Assembly: GCF_007954365.1 (NCBI RefSeq)
Contig: NZ_VOLO01000003.1
Span: forward strand, 248,001 to 312,000
Reading direction: 5' to 3'
DNA: 64,000 bases
Origin: Frigoribacterium sp. ACAM 257
GTDB lineage: Bacteria; Actinomycetota; Actinomycetes; Actinomycetales; Microbacteriaceae
The position numbers and the translations under genes are program-made. Every line of letters begins with the position of its first letter. Positions within the stretch are counted from its first letter, which is position 1. Below are positions 8,601 to 16,775 of the stretch, piece by piece. The notes under the pieces were generated by a model. The model had not been told where the DNA came from. It did not search any database and saw only the letters and a program-made list of their open reading frames with translations.

Positions 8601-8868
8601 CGACGGCGCGATCGAGGCCGTGCCAGAGGGCACGCCGCCGGGCGGGGCGAAGCTCGTCGTGGTGTCGTCCGGCGTGCGGGGCAAGCTGTACCGAGAGCCG
8701 GCCCAGGCTGCCTTCGACGCCGAGATGCTGCAGGCGTTCCGTGACCGCGTCGAGACGGCGGCCGAGGGCATGGCCGGGCGTGTGTTCGTGGCGCGCCTCG
8801 ACGAGCACTGCGAGGGCCGGTCGGGCGGCTCCTGCCGCATCCACGTCGTGGGCGAGGTCAGCTCGTGA
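5680..8868 (+). CDS. adnA: AdnA-like UvrD-family helicase/nuclease subunit
   Basis: A 1062-residue protein, close to the ~1050 usual for AdnA. Domains: SF1 helicase with Walker A GAPGTGKT (~40-47), a degenerate Walker B reading LVDDAQEA (~247) in place of DExQD, and a C-terminal RecB-type nuclease domain with VIVDLKTGRAAP (~943). A Cys in EECPLHW (~824) and two near the C-terminus (HCEGRSGGSC) resemble the Fe-S clamp of AddB-type nucleases, but one expected Cys is absent. With AdnB it should form the heterodimer that resects DNA double-strand ends; the degenerate Walker B suggests a weak motor here. The stop overlaps the adnB start by 4 nt. A ~40-residue low-complexity insertion lies at ~340-380. 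Confidence 0.88.
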   Translation: MVTTSFRPVAGTATRSAVELDESQRAVLDLPDGVSASVIGAPGTGKTTALVEFVADRLETRGWAPGSVTALTSSRSTATRLRDVLAARLDVPTPGPLARTVSSLAFDVVGHAARLAGAEPPALLTGGDHDSIVRSLLEGHEADGAGPRWPDVLGPRVRALKGFRTELREVMMRATEQGLSTDDLRRLSAVRDRPEWSAVADLVDEHHAVVDAMPGRRLDSAELADWAVAALDRGETAPVVDGLRTVLVDDAQEATQSTVALLRALARRGVAVVALGDPDLATSAFRGGSPDVLGRFGQRLDLPDARTLWLSTAHRHDPPLRDLVQRVTARIGTAGAGRQHAAGPGRPGAGVPSAAGTPGPRPDAQSGDGVPPVLSVQADSPAHELSTVARVLREHHLVSGVPWSSMMVVVRSGGQVPGVARGLQLADVPTRTSIAGRAVRDEHGARHLLLAASVAVGRDDLTADLAGELLLGPLAGFDTLSLRRLRLALRADELAGGGTRSADALLVEALAGPGRFATIDSRPAARAGRFAASLDAARREAAAGASIEEVLWGLWDRSGLAREWSTRAAGRGIVAAEADRHLDGVVALFTTAKRFVERTPEAPAVGFLDALLGAEVPEDTLSPQASAESVLVCTPSAAVGLEVDVVVAARLQDGVWPNLRVRGALLGPDDLVEAAQAGEGADEGPTPIDARSAVLSDELRMFALTVSRARRQVVLSCTSDDDEGPSLFFRLLPGDAPSPPGGHPLSLRGLVGHLRHVVVESTHQGRVESATAGLARLAAAGVAGAHPGEWYGLAEPSTSAPLVDLAEPEAHVAVSPSQLGSFEECPLHWFVDRFGGSAPNASMGLGTVLHSVMEHAVDTDVDSLWEAVEERWDELAFESPWIADAEKRRARQMTESLASYLRDFAQSGGELIGAESTFTLDTGPARLRGSIDRVERTRDGAAVIVDLKTGRAAPTSSAAIAAHPQLGSYQLALADGAIEAVPEGTPPGGAKLVVVSSGVRGKLYREPAQAAFDAEMLQAFRDRVETAAEGMAGRVFVARLDEHCEGRSGGSCRIHVVGEVSS

Positions 8869-11800
8869 GCCTGTCGGCCGTCGACGTCGCGCGTCGCCTC
8901 GGCCTCCCTGAGCCCACGCTCGAGCAGCAGGCCGTCATCGAGGCGCCGCTCGTGCCCGCACTCGTGGTCGCGGGCGCAGGCAGCGGGAAGACCGAGACCA
9001 TGGCCAACCGGGTCGTGTGGCTGCTCGCCAACGGCCACGTCGAGGTGTCGCAGGTGCTCGGCCTGACCTTCACCCGCAAGGCGGCCGGCGAGCTGGGCGA
9101 GCGCATCGAGAGGCGCATCCGGCAACTCGGCGAGGCGGGGCTGCTGGGCGACGACCCCGACCCGTTCGACGTCCCGACAGTGTCGACCTACAACGCGTTC
9201 GCCAACGGGGTCTTCCGAGACGACGCGCTCCGGGTCGGCCGTGAGCCCGAGTCGCAGGTCCTCGGCGAGGCCTCGGCATGGCAGCTGGCCCGCTCGCTGG
9301 TCGTGGCGAGCCGCGACGACCGTCTCGCCGGGCTGGGACGCAGCGTCGACTCCCTGACGGAGGCGGTGCTCCGGCTCAGCCACGCCCTCAGCGAGAACGT
9401 GGCCGGCGGTGACGACGTGCTCCGCCTCAGCGACCGCTTCCTCGACCTCGCCGGCCTTCCCTCGGCCAAGGGGTCGGCCTACAAGTCGGTCACCGACGCG
9501 GTGGCCGCGGTGTCGGCGCTCCCGCCGCTCGTCGCGCTCGCCGAGCAGTTCGCCGACGAGAAGGCACGCCGGGGCCTCGTCGAGTACTCCGACCAGGTGG
9601 CGCTCGCCCTCGACGTGTGCGAGACCGCCCCCGACGTCGTCGACGCGATGCGAGCGCGATTCCGCGTCGTGCTCCTCGACGAGTACCAGGACACGAGCGT
9701 CGTGCAGACGCGTCTGCTGTCGCGTCTGTTCGCCACCACCGGGGTGATGGCGGTCGGCGATCCGCACCAGTCCATCTACGGGTTCCGAGGTGCCTCCGCG
9801 GCGAACCTCGGCAGGTTCCCCCTCGACTTCGGGGCCGACCCCGACGCCGTCTACAGCCTCTCCACGAGCTGGCGCAACTCGCGGGGCGTCCTCGACGCGG
9901 CCAACGTCGTGGTGGCCGAGCTGGCGGCGGCGTCCGAGGTGCCGGTGGGCACGCTGCGGGCTCGGCCCACCGCCCCCGACGGCCGGGTGGAGACCCTCTT
10001 CGAGCAGACCCTGCCCGACGAGGCCGACCAGGTCGCGGCCTGGTTCGCCCGCGAGCTGGCCGAGCCGATCGTGGCCGACGGCGTTCCCTCCCCGCGCACG
10101 GCGGCGCTGCTCTTCCGGTCGAAGAAGACCATGCCCGCCTTCGTCGAGGCGCTCGCCGCCCGGGGAGTGCCCTACCGCGTGCTCGGCGTCGGCGGGCTGC
10201 TGCAGCGGCCCGAGGTCGTCGACCTGGTGTCCTGCCTCCGGGTGCTCCACGACCCGTCGGCCGGGTCGGAGCTCATCCGGCTCATGACAGGGGCGCGCTG
10301 GCGGATCGGCCTGCACGACGTCGCCGCGCTCCGGTCCGTCGCCTCGTGGCTGTTCGCGCACGACCACGCACAGCAGGTCCTGGCCGACGAGGTCGCCCAG
10401 GGCTTCCGCGCGTCCGTCGCGGTGGGCGAGCACGGCTCGGTGGTCGACGCCCTCGACTTCGTCACCACGGCGCCCGACGGCCACGGACAACTGCGCGGGC
10501 TGAGCGACGAGGGCCTGGCCCGGATGCGGCGGCTGGGGTCGCAGCTGGCGTTCCTCCGCGGGCGCACGGGCCTCGACCTCGTCGACCTCGTGACGCTCGT
10601 GCAGCAGGAGATGCTGCTCGACGTCGAGGTCGCCGCGGCCACCGGCGAGGGTCACGGCGGCGCCTGGCTGCAGGCCTTCGAGGACGAGCTGTCGGGCTAC
10701 GTGGCCGCCGACGAGAACGCCGCCCTGGGCGGTTTCCTCTCCTGGCTCGCCGCCGCCGAGCGGCGCGACGACATGGGGCCGAGATCGGACGACGGCGAGC
10801 CGGGCACCGTCCAGCTGCTGACGGTGCACGGCTCGAAGGGCCTCGAGTGGGACCTGGTCGCGGTGCCGCGCCTCGTGGACGGCGAGCTGCCCGGCACGTC
10901 GCGAGAGGGCGTCGGCTGGCTCGGGTTCGGCGAGCTGCCGTACGAGTTCCGGGGCGACGCCGCCGAGCTCCCCGACCTCGCCTGGCGGTCCGTCGACGAC
11001 CAGAAGGAGTTCGACGAGCGCCTCGCGACCTTCAAGGACGACCTGCGTCGACGGCACCTCTCCGAGGAGAGGCGCCTCGCCTACGTCGCCTTCACCCGAG
11101 CCAAGGACGCCCTCCTGCTGAGCGGGTCGTTCTGGTCGTCGACGGTCAAGCCCCGGCTGCCGAGCAGGTACCTGGTCGAGCTGGTGGAGGCGGGCATCGT
11201 CCCTGCCGAGGCTGTGCCTGACGGGCCCGACGACGAGTCCGACCCGCTCGCCCAGTCGTCGCGGGAGCTCGTCTGGCCCGTCGACCCGCTGGGGCCGAGG
11301 CGCGCCCGGGTCGAGCGTGCCGCGGTGCGGGTCGAGCGGACCCTGAGGGCGCGGGAGAAAGCTGCGCCGGGCTCCGACCCCGGCTCCGACCCTGGCCCCG
11401 GCACCGACCCCGTCGAGGTGGACGATGCACAGGACGTGTCCGTCGGCGGCGCGGCCGCGCGCCGGCGCGCGGACGTGGGCCCCTGGGCCGACGACATCGA
11501 CCTCTTGCTGCTCGAGCGGGAGGCCGTGCATCGGCACGCCGGCAGCATCGACCTGCCGCAGCGCATCCCGGCGTCGCGCTTCAAGGACTACGTCAGCGAC
11601 CCCTCGGGCGTCGCGGCGGCCCTCCGTCGCCCGCTGCCCGAGCGTCCGTACCGGGCGACGCGCCTCGGCACCCTGTTCCACGAGTGGGTCGAGCAGCGCT
11701 ACCGACCGACCGGCCGCGCCGAGCTGCTCGATGCCTGGGGCACCGAGCTCGACCTCGACGACGACGAGCAGCGCGGCGGGAACGGACTCGTCGACCCCGA

Positions 11801-12191
11801 CGACGCGCGTCGGCTCGTCGAGCTCCAGGCCACCTTCGAGCGGTCTCCCTGGGCCCGGCTCGAGCCGGTCGACGTCGAGCTCGAGATCCACCTGCCGCTC
11901 GGCCGACGGACCGTGATCTGCAAGATCGACGCGGTCTTCGAACGCGAGGGCCGCCTGCAGGTGGTCGACTGGAAGACGGGACGCGCCCCCGCCGACGCCG
12001 CCGACCTCGAGCTGCGCCAGCTCCAGCTCGCGCTCTACCGAGAGGCGTACTCCGCGTTCCGCGGCGTCCCGGCGGACGACATCGACGCCGCCTTCTACTT
12101 CGTGGCCGACGACGTCGTGATCGAGCCCCGGCACATCGCGAGCCGAGCCGAGCTCGTGGCCCTCTGGGACGAGGTGGAGGCAGGCAGCTAG
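8865..12191 (+). CDS. adnB: AdnB-like UvrD-family helicase/nuclease subunit
   Basis: A 1108-residue partner of the preceding protein. Intact SF1 motifs: Walker A AGAGSGKT (36-43), TFTRKAAGELGERI, DEYQD (272-276), GDPHQSIYGFRGA, VHGSKGLEWD (~654), and AYVAFTRAKDALLLSG. The C-terminal nuclease carries DAVFEREGRLQVVDWKTGR with the D-x-K pair at ~1035-1037. In mycobacteria AdnB is the lead motor, consistent with its intact ATPase compared with the neighbour. A Pro/Asp-rich linker (repeated GSDPGSDPGPG-like) separates helicase and nuclease at ~835-850. GTG start overlaps the previous stop (GTGA), ensuring coupled translation of the two subunits. Confidence 0.9.
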   Translation: MSLSAVDVARRLGLPEPTLEQQAVIEAPLVPALVVAGAGSGKTETMANRVVWLLANGHVEVSQVLGLTFTRKAAGELGERIERRIRQLGEAGLLGDDPDPFDVPTVSTYNAFANGVFRDDALRVGREPESQVLGEASAWQLARSLVVASRDDRLAGLGRSVDSLTEAVLRLSHALSENVAGGDDVLRLSDRFLDLAGLPSAKGSAYKSVTDAVAAVSALPPLVALAEQFADEKARRGLVEYSDQVALALDVCETAPDVVDAMRARFRVVLLDEYQDTSVVQTRLLSRLFATTGVMAVGDPHQSIYGFRGASAANLGRFPLDFGADPDAVYSLSTSWRNSRGVLDAANVVVAELAAASEVPVGTLRARPTAPDGRVETLFEQTLPDEADQVAAWFARELAEPIVADGVPSPRTAALLFRSKKTMPAFVEALAARGVPYRVLGVGGLLQRPEVVDLVSCLRVLHDPSAGSELIRLMTGARWRIGLHDVAALRSVASWLFAHDHAQQVLADEVAQGFRASVAVGEHGSVVDALDFVTTAPDGHGQLRGLSDEGLARMRRLGSQLAFLRGRTGLDLVDLVTLVQQEMLLDVEVAAATGEGHGGAWLQAFEDELSGYVAADENAALGGFLSWLAAAERRDDMGPRSDDGEPGTVQLLTVHGSKGLEWDLVAVPRLVDGELPGTSREGVGWLGFGELPYEFRGDAAELPDLAWRSVDDQKEFDERLATFKDDLRRRHLSEERRLAYVAFTRAKDALLLSGSFWSSTVKPRLPSRYLVELVEAGIVPAEAVPDGPDDESDPLAQSSRELVWPVDPLGPRRARVERAAVRVERTLRAREKAAPGSDPGSDPGPGTDPVEVDDAQDVSVGGAAARRRADVGPWADDIDLLLLEREAVHRHAGSIDLPQRIPASRFKDYVSDPSGVAAALRRPLPERPYRATRLGTLFHEWVEQRYRPTGRAELLDAWGTELDLDDDEQRGGNGLVDPDDARRLVELQATFERSPWARLEPVDVELEIHLPLGRRTVICKIDAVFEREGRLQVVDWKTGRAPADAADLELRQLQLALYREAYSAFRGVPADDIDAAFYFVADDVVIEPRHIASRAELVALWDEVEAGS

Positions 12192-12200
12192 CGCCGGGCG

Positions 12201-13196
12201 TCAGCCGTGTCGGCGCTCGGTGGTCGAGAGGAGCTCCTCGACGCCGTCGAGGTCGAGCGCGGCCGTCGAGTCCGACGAGATCGACACCCCGTCCGGCGAC
12301 TGCAGCCGGTCGACGAGGGCCGCCATCATGCCGACGGCGTCGTCGACGACGGCGGTGTTCTTCGTGGCGGTGCCGTGCAGCAGCCACTTCGCCGTGTCGA
12401 GCTCGCGGTAGAGCGTGGCGCGGCGGCGGAGCTGATGGTCGCTCGTGCCGCGAGCCTCGTTGTAGGCCGCGAAGGCGGCGTCGACGGCCTCGGGGCCGGC
12501 GCCGAGCAACCAGGCGAGGTCGCGGGCAGGGTCGCCGACCTGGAGGTCCTGCCAGCCCAGGACGCCCGTGAGGGCGCCGTCGACCACGAGGAACGACGCA
12601 GCCTCGAGCGAGCCGTTGACGACGGTGGGCTGGAACTGCCAGAGCACGTGGTCCTGGATCGCCGCCTCCCACCGTTCGAGCAGCGCTGCGGGCAGCAGCC
12701 GTGTCGAGGCGGCGCGGTCGACGAGCGAGGCCGTCGAGCGCATCGCCTCGAACGGCGTGTGGCTCGTCAGGCCGGCGTCGGTGACGAAGCTGGTCGGCAG
12801 GGCGTGGATGGCGGCCACGCCTCGGCCGAGGGCCGTGGGCAGGCCGGAGCCGCCGGTCACCTGGGCCGTGCGGAGGTGCGTGCCCGCGATGAAGTCGTAG
12901 ACGATCCCGCGGGTCCGGCCGACGGGGGCCTGGCCGCGGTACGACGGGACGGCGAAGGGCAGGCGTCCGCGGACACCGGCGCTCAGGGCCCGGAGGGCGA
13001 CGAGGTCGGCGGACTGCTGTGCCTCGGCACGCTGCGACCGGGGGACGCGCACGATCAGCTCGTCGCCGGCCCCCGTCGTGAGCAGCGCGGAGTCGACGTC
13101 GCCCGACGCGGAGCCGTGCGGGGAGGTCGTGCGCACGTCGAGCTCGGCGACGGCGGCCGTGGCCAACGCGGCTAGAGTGAGGTGAGATCTGGCCAT
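12201..13196 (-). CDS. Aminoglycoside-phosphotransferase-fold protein with lost catalytic residues
   Basis: A 331-residue protein with the APH/choline-kinase fold: N-lobe Lys/Val region, a GIVYDFIAGTHLR hinge, and a C-lobe ending VGDPARDLAWLLG. The catalytic loop, usually HGD, reads NGS at 194-196, and the metal-binding Asp of the DW/DF motif is Gly214 (LGWQDL). Both catalytic Asp positions are therefore missing, so I read it as a pseudokinase rather than a resistance enzyme. Start: ATG 13196 sits 6 nt behind TACCCT; an in-frame codon at 13241 is less likely. Lies 9 nt from the adnB stop, convergent, and divergent from nudC. Role unknown. Confidence 0.75.
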   Translation of the reverse strand: MARSHLTLAALATAAVAELDVRTTSPHGSASGDVDSALLTTGAGDELIVRVPRSQRAEAQQSADLVALRALSAGVRGRLPFAVPSYRGQAPVGRTRGIVYDFIAGTHLRTAQVTGGSGLPTALGRGVAAIHALPTSFVTDAGLTSHTPFEAMRSTASLVDRAASTRLLPAALLERWEAAIQDHVLWQFQPTVVNGSLEAASFLVVDGALTGVLGWQDLQVGDPARDLAWLLGAGPEAVDAAFAAYNEARGTSDHQLRRRATLYRELDTAKWLLHGTATKNTAVVDDAVGMMAALVDRLQSPDGVSISSDSTAALDLDGVEELLSTTERRHG

Positions 13197-13202
13197 GCCC
13201 TC

Positions 13203-13208
13203 AGGGTA
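13203..13208 (-). promoter_or_regulatory. -10 hexamer placed for leaderless start of the phosphotransferase-like gene
   Basis: TACCCT on the minus strand followed by GAGGGC and ATG 13196. It favours the 331-residue form. Confidence 0.5.
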
Positions 13209-13255
13209 GGCCGCAGTGTCCGGCGCTCCGCCGTTCGCCACGCTGTCAACTCGCG

Positions 13256-14203
13256 ATGATTGGTCGTCCGATGTCCTCGCCGCTCACGTCCCGGCTGCCC
13301 CTCTCCCGACACCGGGTCGACCGCGACTACCTGACGAGGGAACGGCCCGATGCCATCCCCGAGCTGCTCGCCGAGGAGGGCACCCGGGTGCTCCCGGTGT
13401 GGGGGACCCGCCTGCTGATGGCCGGGGACGACCGCCTCGCGCTCCTGCCCCCGAGCGAGGTGCCCGAGGCCGGTGGGTACCTCTACCTGGGGCGCTCGCT
13501 CGACCCCGACGCGACCGAGCCGGTGGGCACGCCCCTGGTCGCCGCCCTGCTCGACGACGAGGCCTCCGCCCGCCTGTCGCAGGCCGACGACGACTGGGGC
13601 AGCGTCCGGATGTTCGGCACGCGCCTGAGCGACCGGGACGCCGGCCTGGCCGTCGAGGCCGTCGCCCTCGCGAACTGGCACGACTCGCACAGGTTCTCGC
13701 CCCGCACCGGGCGGCCGCTCGTCCGCGACAAGGCCGGGTGGGTCGGCCGTGACGCCGACGACGGCCACGAGGTGTTCCCGCGGACCGACCCGGCGATCAT
13801 CGTGGGCGTCACGGACGCCGACGACCGCCTCCTGCTCGGCTCGAACGCGCTCTGGGAGTCCAACCGCTGGTCGCTGCTGGCCGGCTTCGTCGAGCCGGGC
13901 GAGTCGCTCGAGCACGCCGTGCAGCGCGAGATCTTCGAGGAGAGCGGCGTCAAGGTCGTCGACCCCCGGTACGTCGGTTCTCAGCCGTGGCCCTTCCCCG
14001 CCAGCCTCATGCTCGGCTTCACGGCGCGCGTCGACGTCGACGACCCGGGCACCCTCGAGCCCGACGGCGCCGAGATCCTCGATCTCCGCTGGTTCAGCCG
14101 CGACGAGCTCGCCGCCTCGCTCGGCGACGTCCTGCTGCCCGGCCGCACCTCCATCGCTCGGGCCATCATCGAGGACTGGTTCGGCGCCGAGCTCGACCAG
14201 TGA
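13256..14203 (+). CDS. nudC: NAD(+) diphosphatase NudC, zinc ribbon lost
   Basis: A 315-residue Nudix hydrolase. The Nudix box GFVEPGESLEHAVQREIFEE (210-229) continues SGV, and is followed by the NudC signature SQPWPFPASLM, which distinguishes NADH/NAD-cap hydrolases. It splits NAD(H) to NMN(H) and AMP and in E. coli decaps NAD-RNA. The zinc ribbon preceding the Nudix domain normally reads FCPRCG; here it is FSPRTG (147-152), and the second Cys pair is also absent, so no structural zinc is expected. Start could be ATG 13256 or ATG 13271 (MSSPLTSRL). Its stop overlaps the helicase start by 4 nt, so the two are one operon. Confidence 0.9.
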   Translation: MIGRPMSSPLTSRLPLSRHRVDRDYLTRERPDAIPELLAEEGTRVLPVWGTRLLMAGDDRLALLPPSEVPEAGGYLYLGRSLDPDATEPVGTPLVAALLDDEASARLSQADDDWGSVRMFGTRLSDRDAGLAVEAVALANWHDSHRFSPRTGRPLVRDKAGWVGRDADDGHEVFPRTDPAIIVGVTDADDRLLLGSNALWESNRWSLLAGFVEPGESLEHAVQREIFEESGVKVVDPRYVGSQPWPFPASLMLGFTARVDVDDPGTLEPDGAEILDLRWFSRDELAASLGDVLLPGRTSIARAIIEDWFGAELDQ

Positions 14204-15912
14204 GCGACGCCGCGTCGCTCATCGCCGGTCTCGACGAGCAGCAGCGCGAGGCTGCGAGGCGCCTGCTCGGCCCGGTCTGCCTGCTGGCCGGGGCCGGCAC
14301 GGGCAAGACCCGGGCGATCACCCACCGGATCGCCTACGGCGTCGCCACGGGCGTCTACGCTCCCGGGCGCGTGATGGCCCTGACGTTCACGTCACGTGCC
14401 GCTGCCGAGCTGCGGGGGCGCCTCCGTCAGCTCGGCGCGGGCGGCGTCTCCGCCCGCACCTTCCACGCCTCCGCCCTGTCCCAGCTCTCGTACTTCTGGC
14501 CCCAGACCATGGGCGGGCAGATGCCCCGGCTGATCGACAGCAAGGGCAAGTTGCTCGCCCACGCGGCCGAGCGGGTCGGGCTGAAGCTGGACACGGCGTC
14601 GCTGCGCGACACGGCAGGCGAGATCGAGTGGCGCAAGGTGTCCCGCCTGACGGTCGAGCAGTACGCGGTGAAGGCGCACTCGCGCACCCTGCCCCAGTCG
14701 CTGACCGTCGAGAAGGCCGTCGACCTGCACCGCGCCTACGAGGACGTCAAGGACGAGCGTCGGCAGCTCGACTTCGAGGACGTCCTCCTGGCCACCGTGG
14801 GGATGATGCAGCTCGAGCCCCGCGTCGCGCAGCAGGTGCGCGAGCAGTACCGGTTCTTCGTCGTCGACGAGTACCAGGACGTCTCGCCCCTGCAGCAAGA
14901 ACTGCTCGAGCTCTGGCTCGGGGACCGCAACGACCTGTGCGTCGTCGGCGACGCGAGCCAGACGATCTACACGTTCGCCGGGGCCTCGGCCGACTACCTG
15001 CTGGGGTTCGGCTCGCGCTGGGACGACGCCACCGTGGTGCGGCTCGAGCAGAACTACCGGTCGTCGCGCCAGATCGTCGACACGGCCAACCAGCTGATGC
15101 GCGGCCGGCCCGGCGCGCTGCACCTGCACCCGGCGGTCGAGTCGGCGGGGCCCGTTCCGCCCGTGGTCCAGTACCCGACCGACATGGCCGAGGCCCGTGG
15201 AGTCGCCCAGACCATCGCCGACGAGATCGCCGGCGGCCTCGCCCCGGAGGACATCGCGGTGCTCTACCGAGTAAACGTGCAGGCTGCGGCGCTCGAGCGC
15301 GCCCTGGCCGACGTCGGCGTCTCGACCCGGATCCACGGGGCCACCCGGTTCTTCGACCTCCGGGAGGTCAAGGAGGCGGTGATGATGCTCAAGGGAGCCT
15401 CGGTCAGCATCATCGGCGAGCCCCTCTTCAAGACGGTGAGCGACGTGCTGCGCTCCCTCGGCTGGACGCAGGAGGCGCCGGAGCAGCGGGGCGCCCTCCG
15501 CGACCGCTGGGAGTCGCTGAACGCCCTGATGGGCCTCGCCGAGGCCTCGCCGGAGGGGACGACCCTGAAGCAGTTCGTCGAGGAGCTGCTGGCGAGGCAG
15601 GCCGGGCAGCACGAGCCGACGATGGCCGCGGTCACCCTCGCCACGCTGCACTCGGCCAAGGGCCTCGAGTGGCGGAGCGTCTACCTGGTCGGGCTCAGCG
15701 AGGGCCTCGTGCCGATCAGCTACGCGCAGGGCCTGGAGGCGATCGACGAGGAGCGGCGCCTGCTCTACGTCGGCATCACGCGGGCTCGGGAGCGACTCCG
15801 CCTCTCGTGGGCCCCGAGCGGGCAGGGCCGGGGCGGCGAGCGCCGACCGAGCCGGTTCCTGGAGGAGCTCCGCACCCGCAGTCGGGATGGGGCCGCACGA
15901 CCGACGAGCTGA
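14200..15912 (+). CDS. uvrD2: UvrD2-like ATP-dependent DNA helicase without HRDC domain
   Basis: A 570-residue SF1A helicase. Motifs: Walker A LAGAGTGKT (29-37), LTFTSRAAAELRGRL, DEYQD (~224-228), VVGDASQTIYTFAGA, QNYRSS, TLHSAKGLEW and LLYVGITRARERLRLSW. Length is below the ~700 of mycobacterial UvrD2 because the C-terminal HRDC domain is missing; the protein ends about 35 residues after motif VI. In mycobacteria UvrD2 is essential and unwinds 3'-tailed DNA. GTG start overlaps the nudC stop (GTGA). The last 137 nt overlap the convergent cyclodehydratase-like gene, so 3' ends of the two mRNAs are complementary. Confidence 0.88.
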   Translation: MSDAASLIAGLDEQQREAARRLLGPVCLLAGAGTGKTRAITHRIAYGVATGVYAPGRVMALTFTSRAAAELRGRLRQLGAGGVSARTFHASALSQLSYFWPQTMGGQMPRLIDSKGKLLAHAAERVGLKLDTASLRDTAGEIEWRKVSRLTVEQYAVKAHSRTLPQSLTVEKAVDLHRAYEDVKDERRQLDFEDVLLATVGMMQLEPRVAQQVREQYRFFVVDEYQDVSPLQQELLELWLGDRNDLCVVGDASQTIYTFAGASADYLLGFGSRWDDATVVRLEQNYRSSRQIVDTANQLMRGRPGALHLHPAVESAGPVPPVVQYPTDMAEARGVAQTIADEIAGGLAPEDIAVLYRVNVQAAALERALADVGVSTRIHGATRFFDLREVKEAVMMLKGASVSIIGEPLFKTVSDVLRSLGWTQEAPEQRGALRDRWESLNALMGLAEASPEGTTLKQFVEELLARQAGQHEPTMAAVTLATLHSAKGLEWRSVYLVGLSEGLVPISYAQGLEAIDEERRLLYVGITRARERLRLSWAPSGQGRGGERRPSRFLEELRTRSRDGAARPTS

Positions 15913-16750
15913 CCTCGTAGGTGTCGAGGTCGATGCGGACCACCTCGCCGGGGCCGGCGCCGGGGCCGTCGTCGAGGCCGCGTTTCGTCATCGCGAGGAC
16001 GCGGCGGACCGTCCGCAAAGCGGCCTCGCGGAGGACGAGCAGCGGCGGCGACGCGACCGGCAGGGCCACCAGCTGACCTGCGATGGCAGGCCACGCACGG
16101 TCGAGGTCGCCGTCGTGGAGGTGCAGGCACCGGGCACAGGCCGTGGCCCCGGGGACGACGACCGGTCCGACACGGACCGAGCGGTCGCCGACGCGCACGA
16201 GGACGTGCGGCACGTCGCGGCGCAGCCACTCGGCGACGACGACGGGATCGGGGACGAGGCCGCCGACGACGACCCCGACGTGCGGTCCGGCCCCGTCGCC
16301 CCGGCCCCGTGCTGCGGCGGCCGACTCGCCGTCCTCCCTCAGCACGCCGACGGAGCAGGACTCGAGGAGGCGACCCACCTCGTCGACGAGGGCGCCGCGC
16401 CCCGCGAGACGCGCCACAGGGCGACGCCCGGGCTCGGACGGCAGCTCGGAGTCGCCGAGCAGGACGGGTCCCAGCCGTCGCACCAGGTCTGCGGCCTCGG
16501 CCCTGTCGCACCCGACCTGCACGACCACCGCCGAGATGCCCCCGGCTCCCACGCCGGACGAGACCGCGGCGAGGAACTCGGCCTGCCCGGCCGTGACGTG
16601 GTCGACGACGGCGTGGACGTGCTCGACCCCGATCTGGAGGGACGACGGGTCACGCCAGACGACGGGAGCACGGGCGGGGAGACGGAGGGGCGAGAGGCGG
16701 GGCACCTGACGAGAGTGGACCACCTCCGGTGCTCCGGCGGAGTTGTCCAC
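15776..16750 (-). CDS. Lone TOMM cyclodehydratase / E1 (ThiF)-like protein
   Basis: A 324-residue protein. The central segment VRVGDRSVRVGPVVVPGATA followed by CARCLHLH and an RAWPAIAGQL-type run matches the C-protein/E1-like part of thiazole-oxazole-modified microcin (TOMM) cyclodehydratases. Four cysteines (205, 208, 291, 293: CxxC and CxC) form a likely zinc site. No YcaO partner, dehydrogenase or precursor peptide is in the window, and no clear ATP-binding GxGxxG is visible, so peptide heterocyclisation cannot be claimed. Orphan homologues occur at the same place in actinobacteria (Rv3196-like, from memory). The C-terminal ~30 residues are low-complexity and overlap uvrD2. Next to a zincin-like protein in the same direction. 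Confidence 0.65.
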   Translation of the reverse strand: MDNSAGAPEVVHSRQVPRLSPLRLPARAPVVWRDPSSLQIGVEHVHAVVDHVTAGQAEFLAAVSSGVGAGGISAVVVQVGCDRAEAADLVRRLGPVLLGDSELPSEPGRRPVARLAGRGALVDEVGRLLESCSVGVLREDGESAAAARGRGDGAGPHVGVVVGGLVPDPVVVAEWLRRDVPHVLVRVGDRSVRVGPVVVPGATACARCLHLHDGDLDRAWPAIAGQLVALPVASPPLLVLREAALRTVRRVLAMTKRGLDDGPGAGPGEVVRIDLDTYEVSSSVVRPHPDCGCGAPPGTGSVGARRPGPARSGPTRGGVAPEPA

Positions 16751-16775
16751 AAGCTCCGGGAGGCGGACCGCGTCG

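Noticed and set aside
8583-12134. Open frame of 1183 codons on the minus strand
   Set aside because: It is antisense to adnB, which has complete helicase and nuclease motifs. Arg/Gly/Ala/Val-rich translation is typical of a GC-rich shadow frame.
12201-13196. Antibiotic phosphotransferase resistance gene
   Set aside because: Catalytic HGD and metal Asp are missing, and the context is DNA repair.
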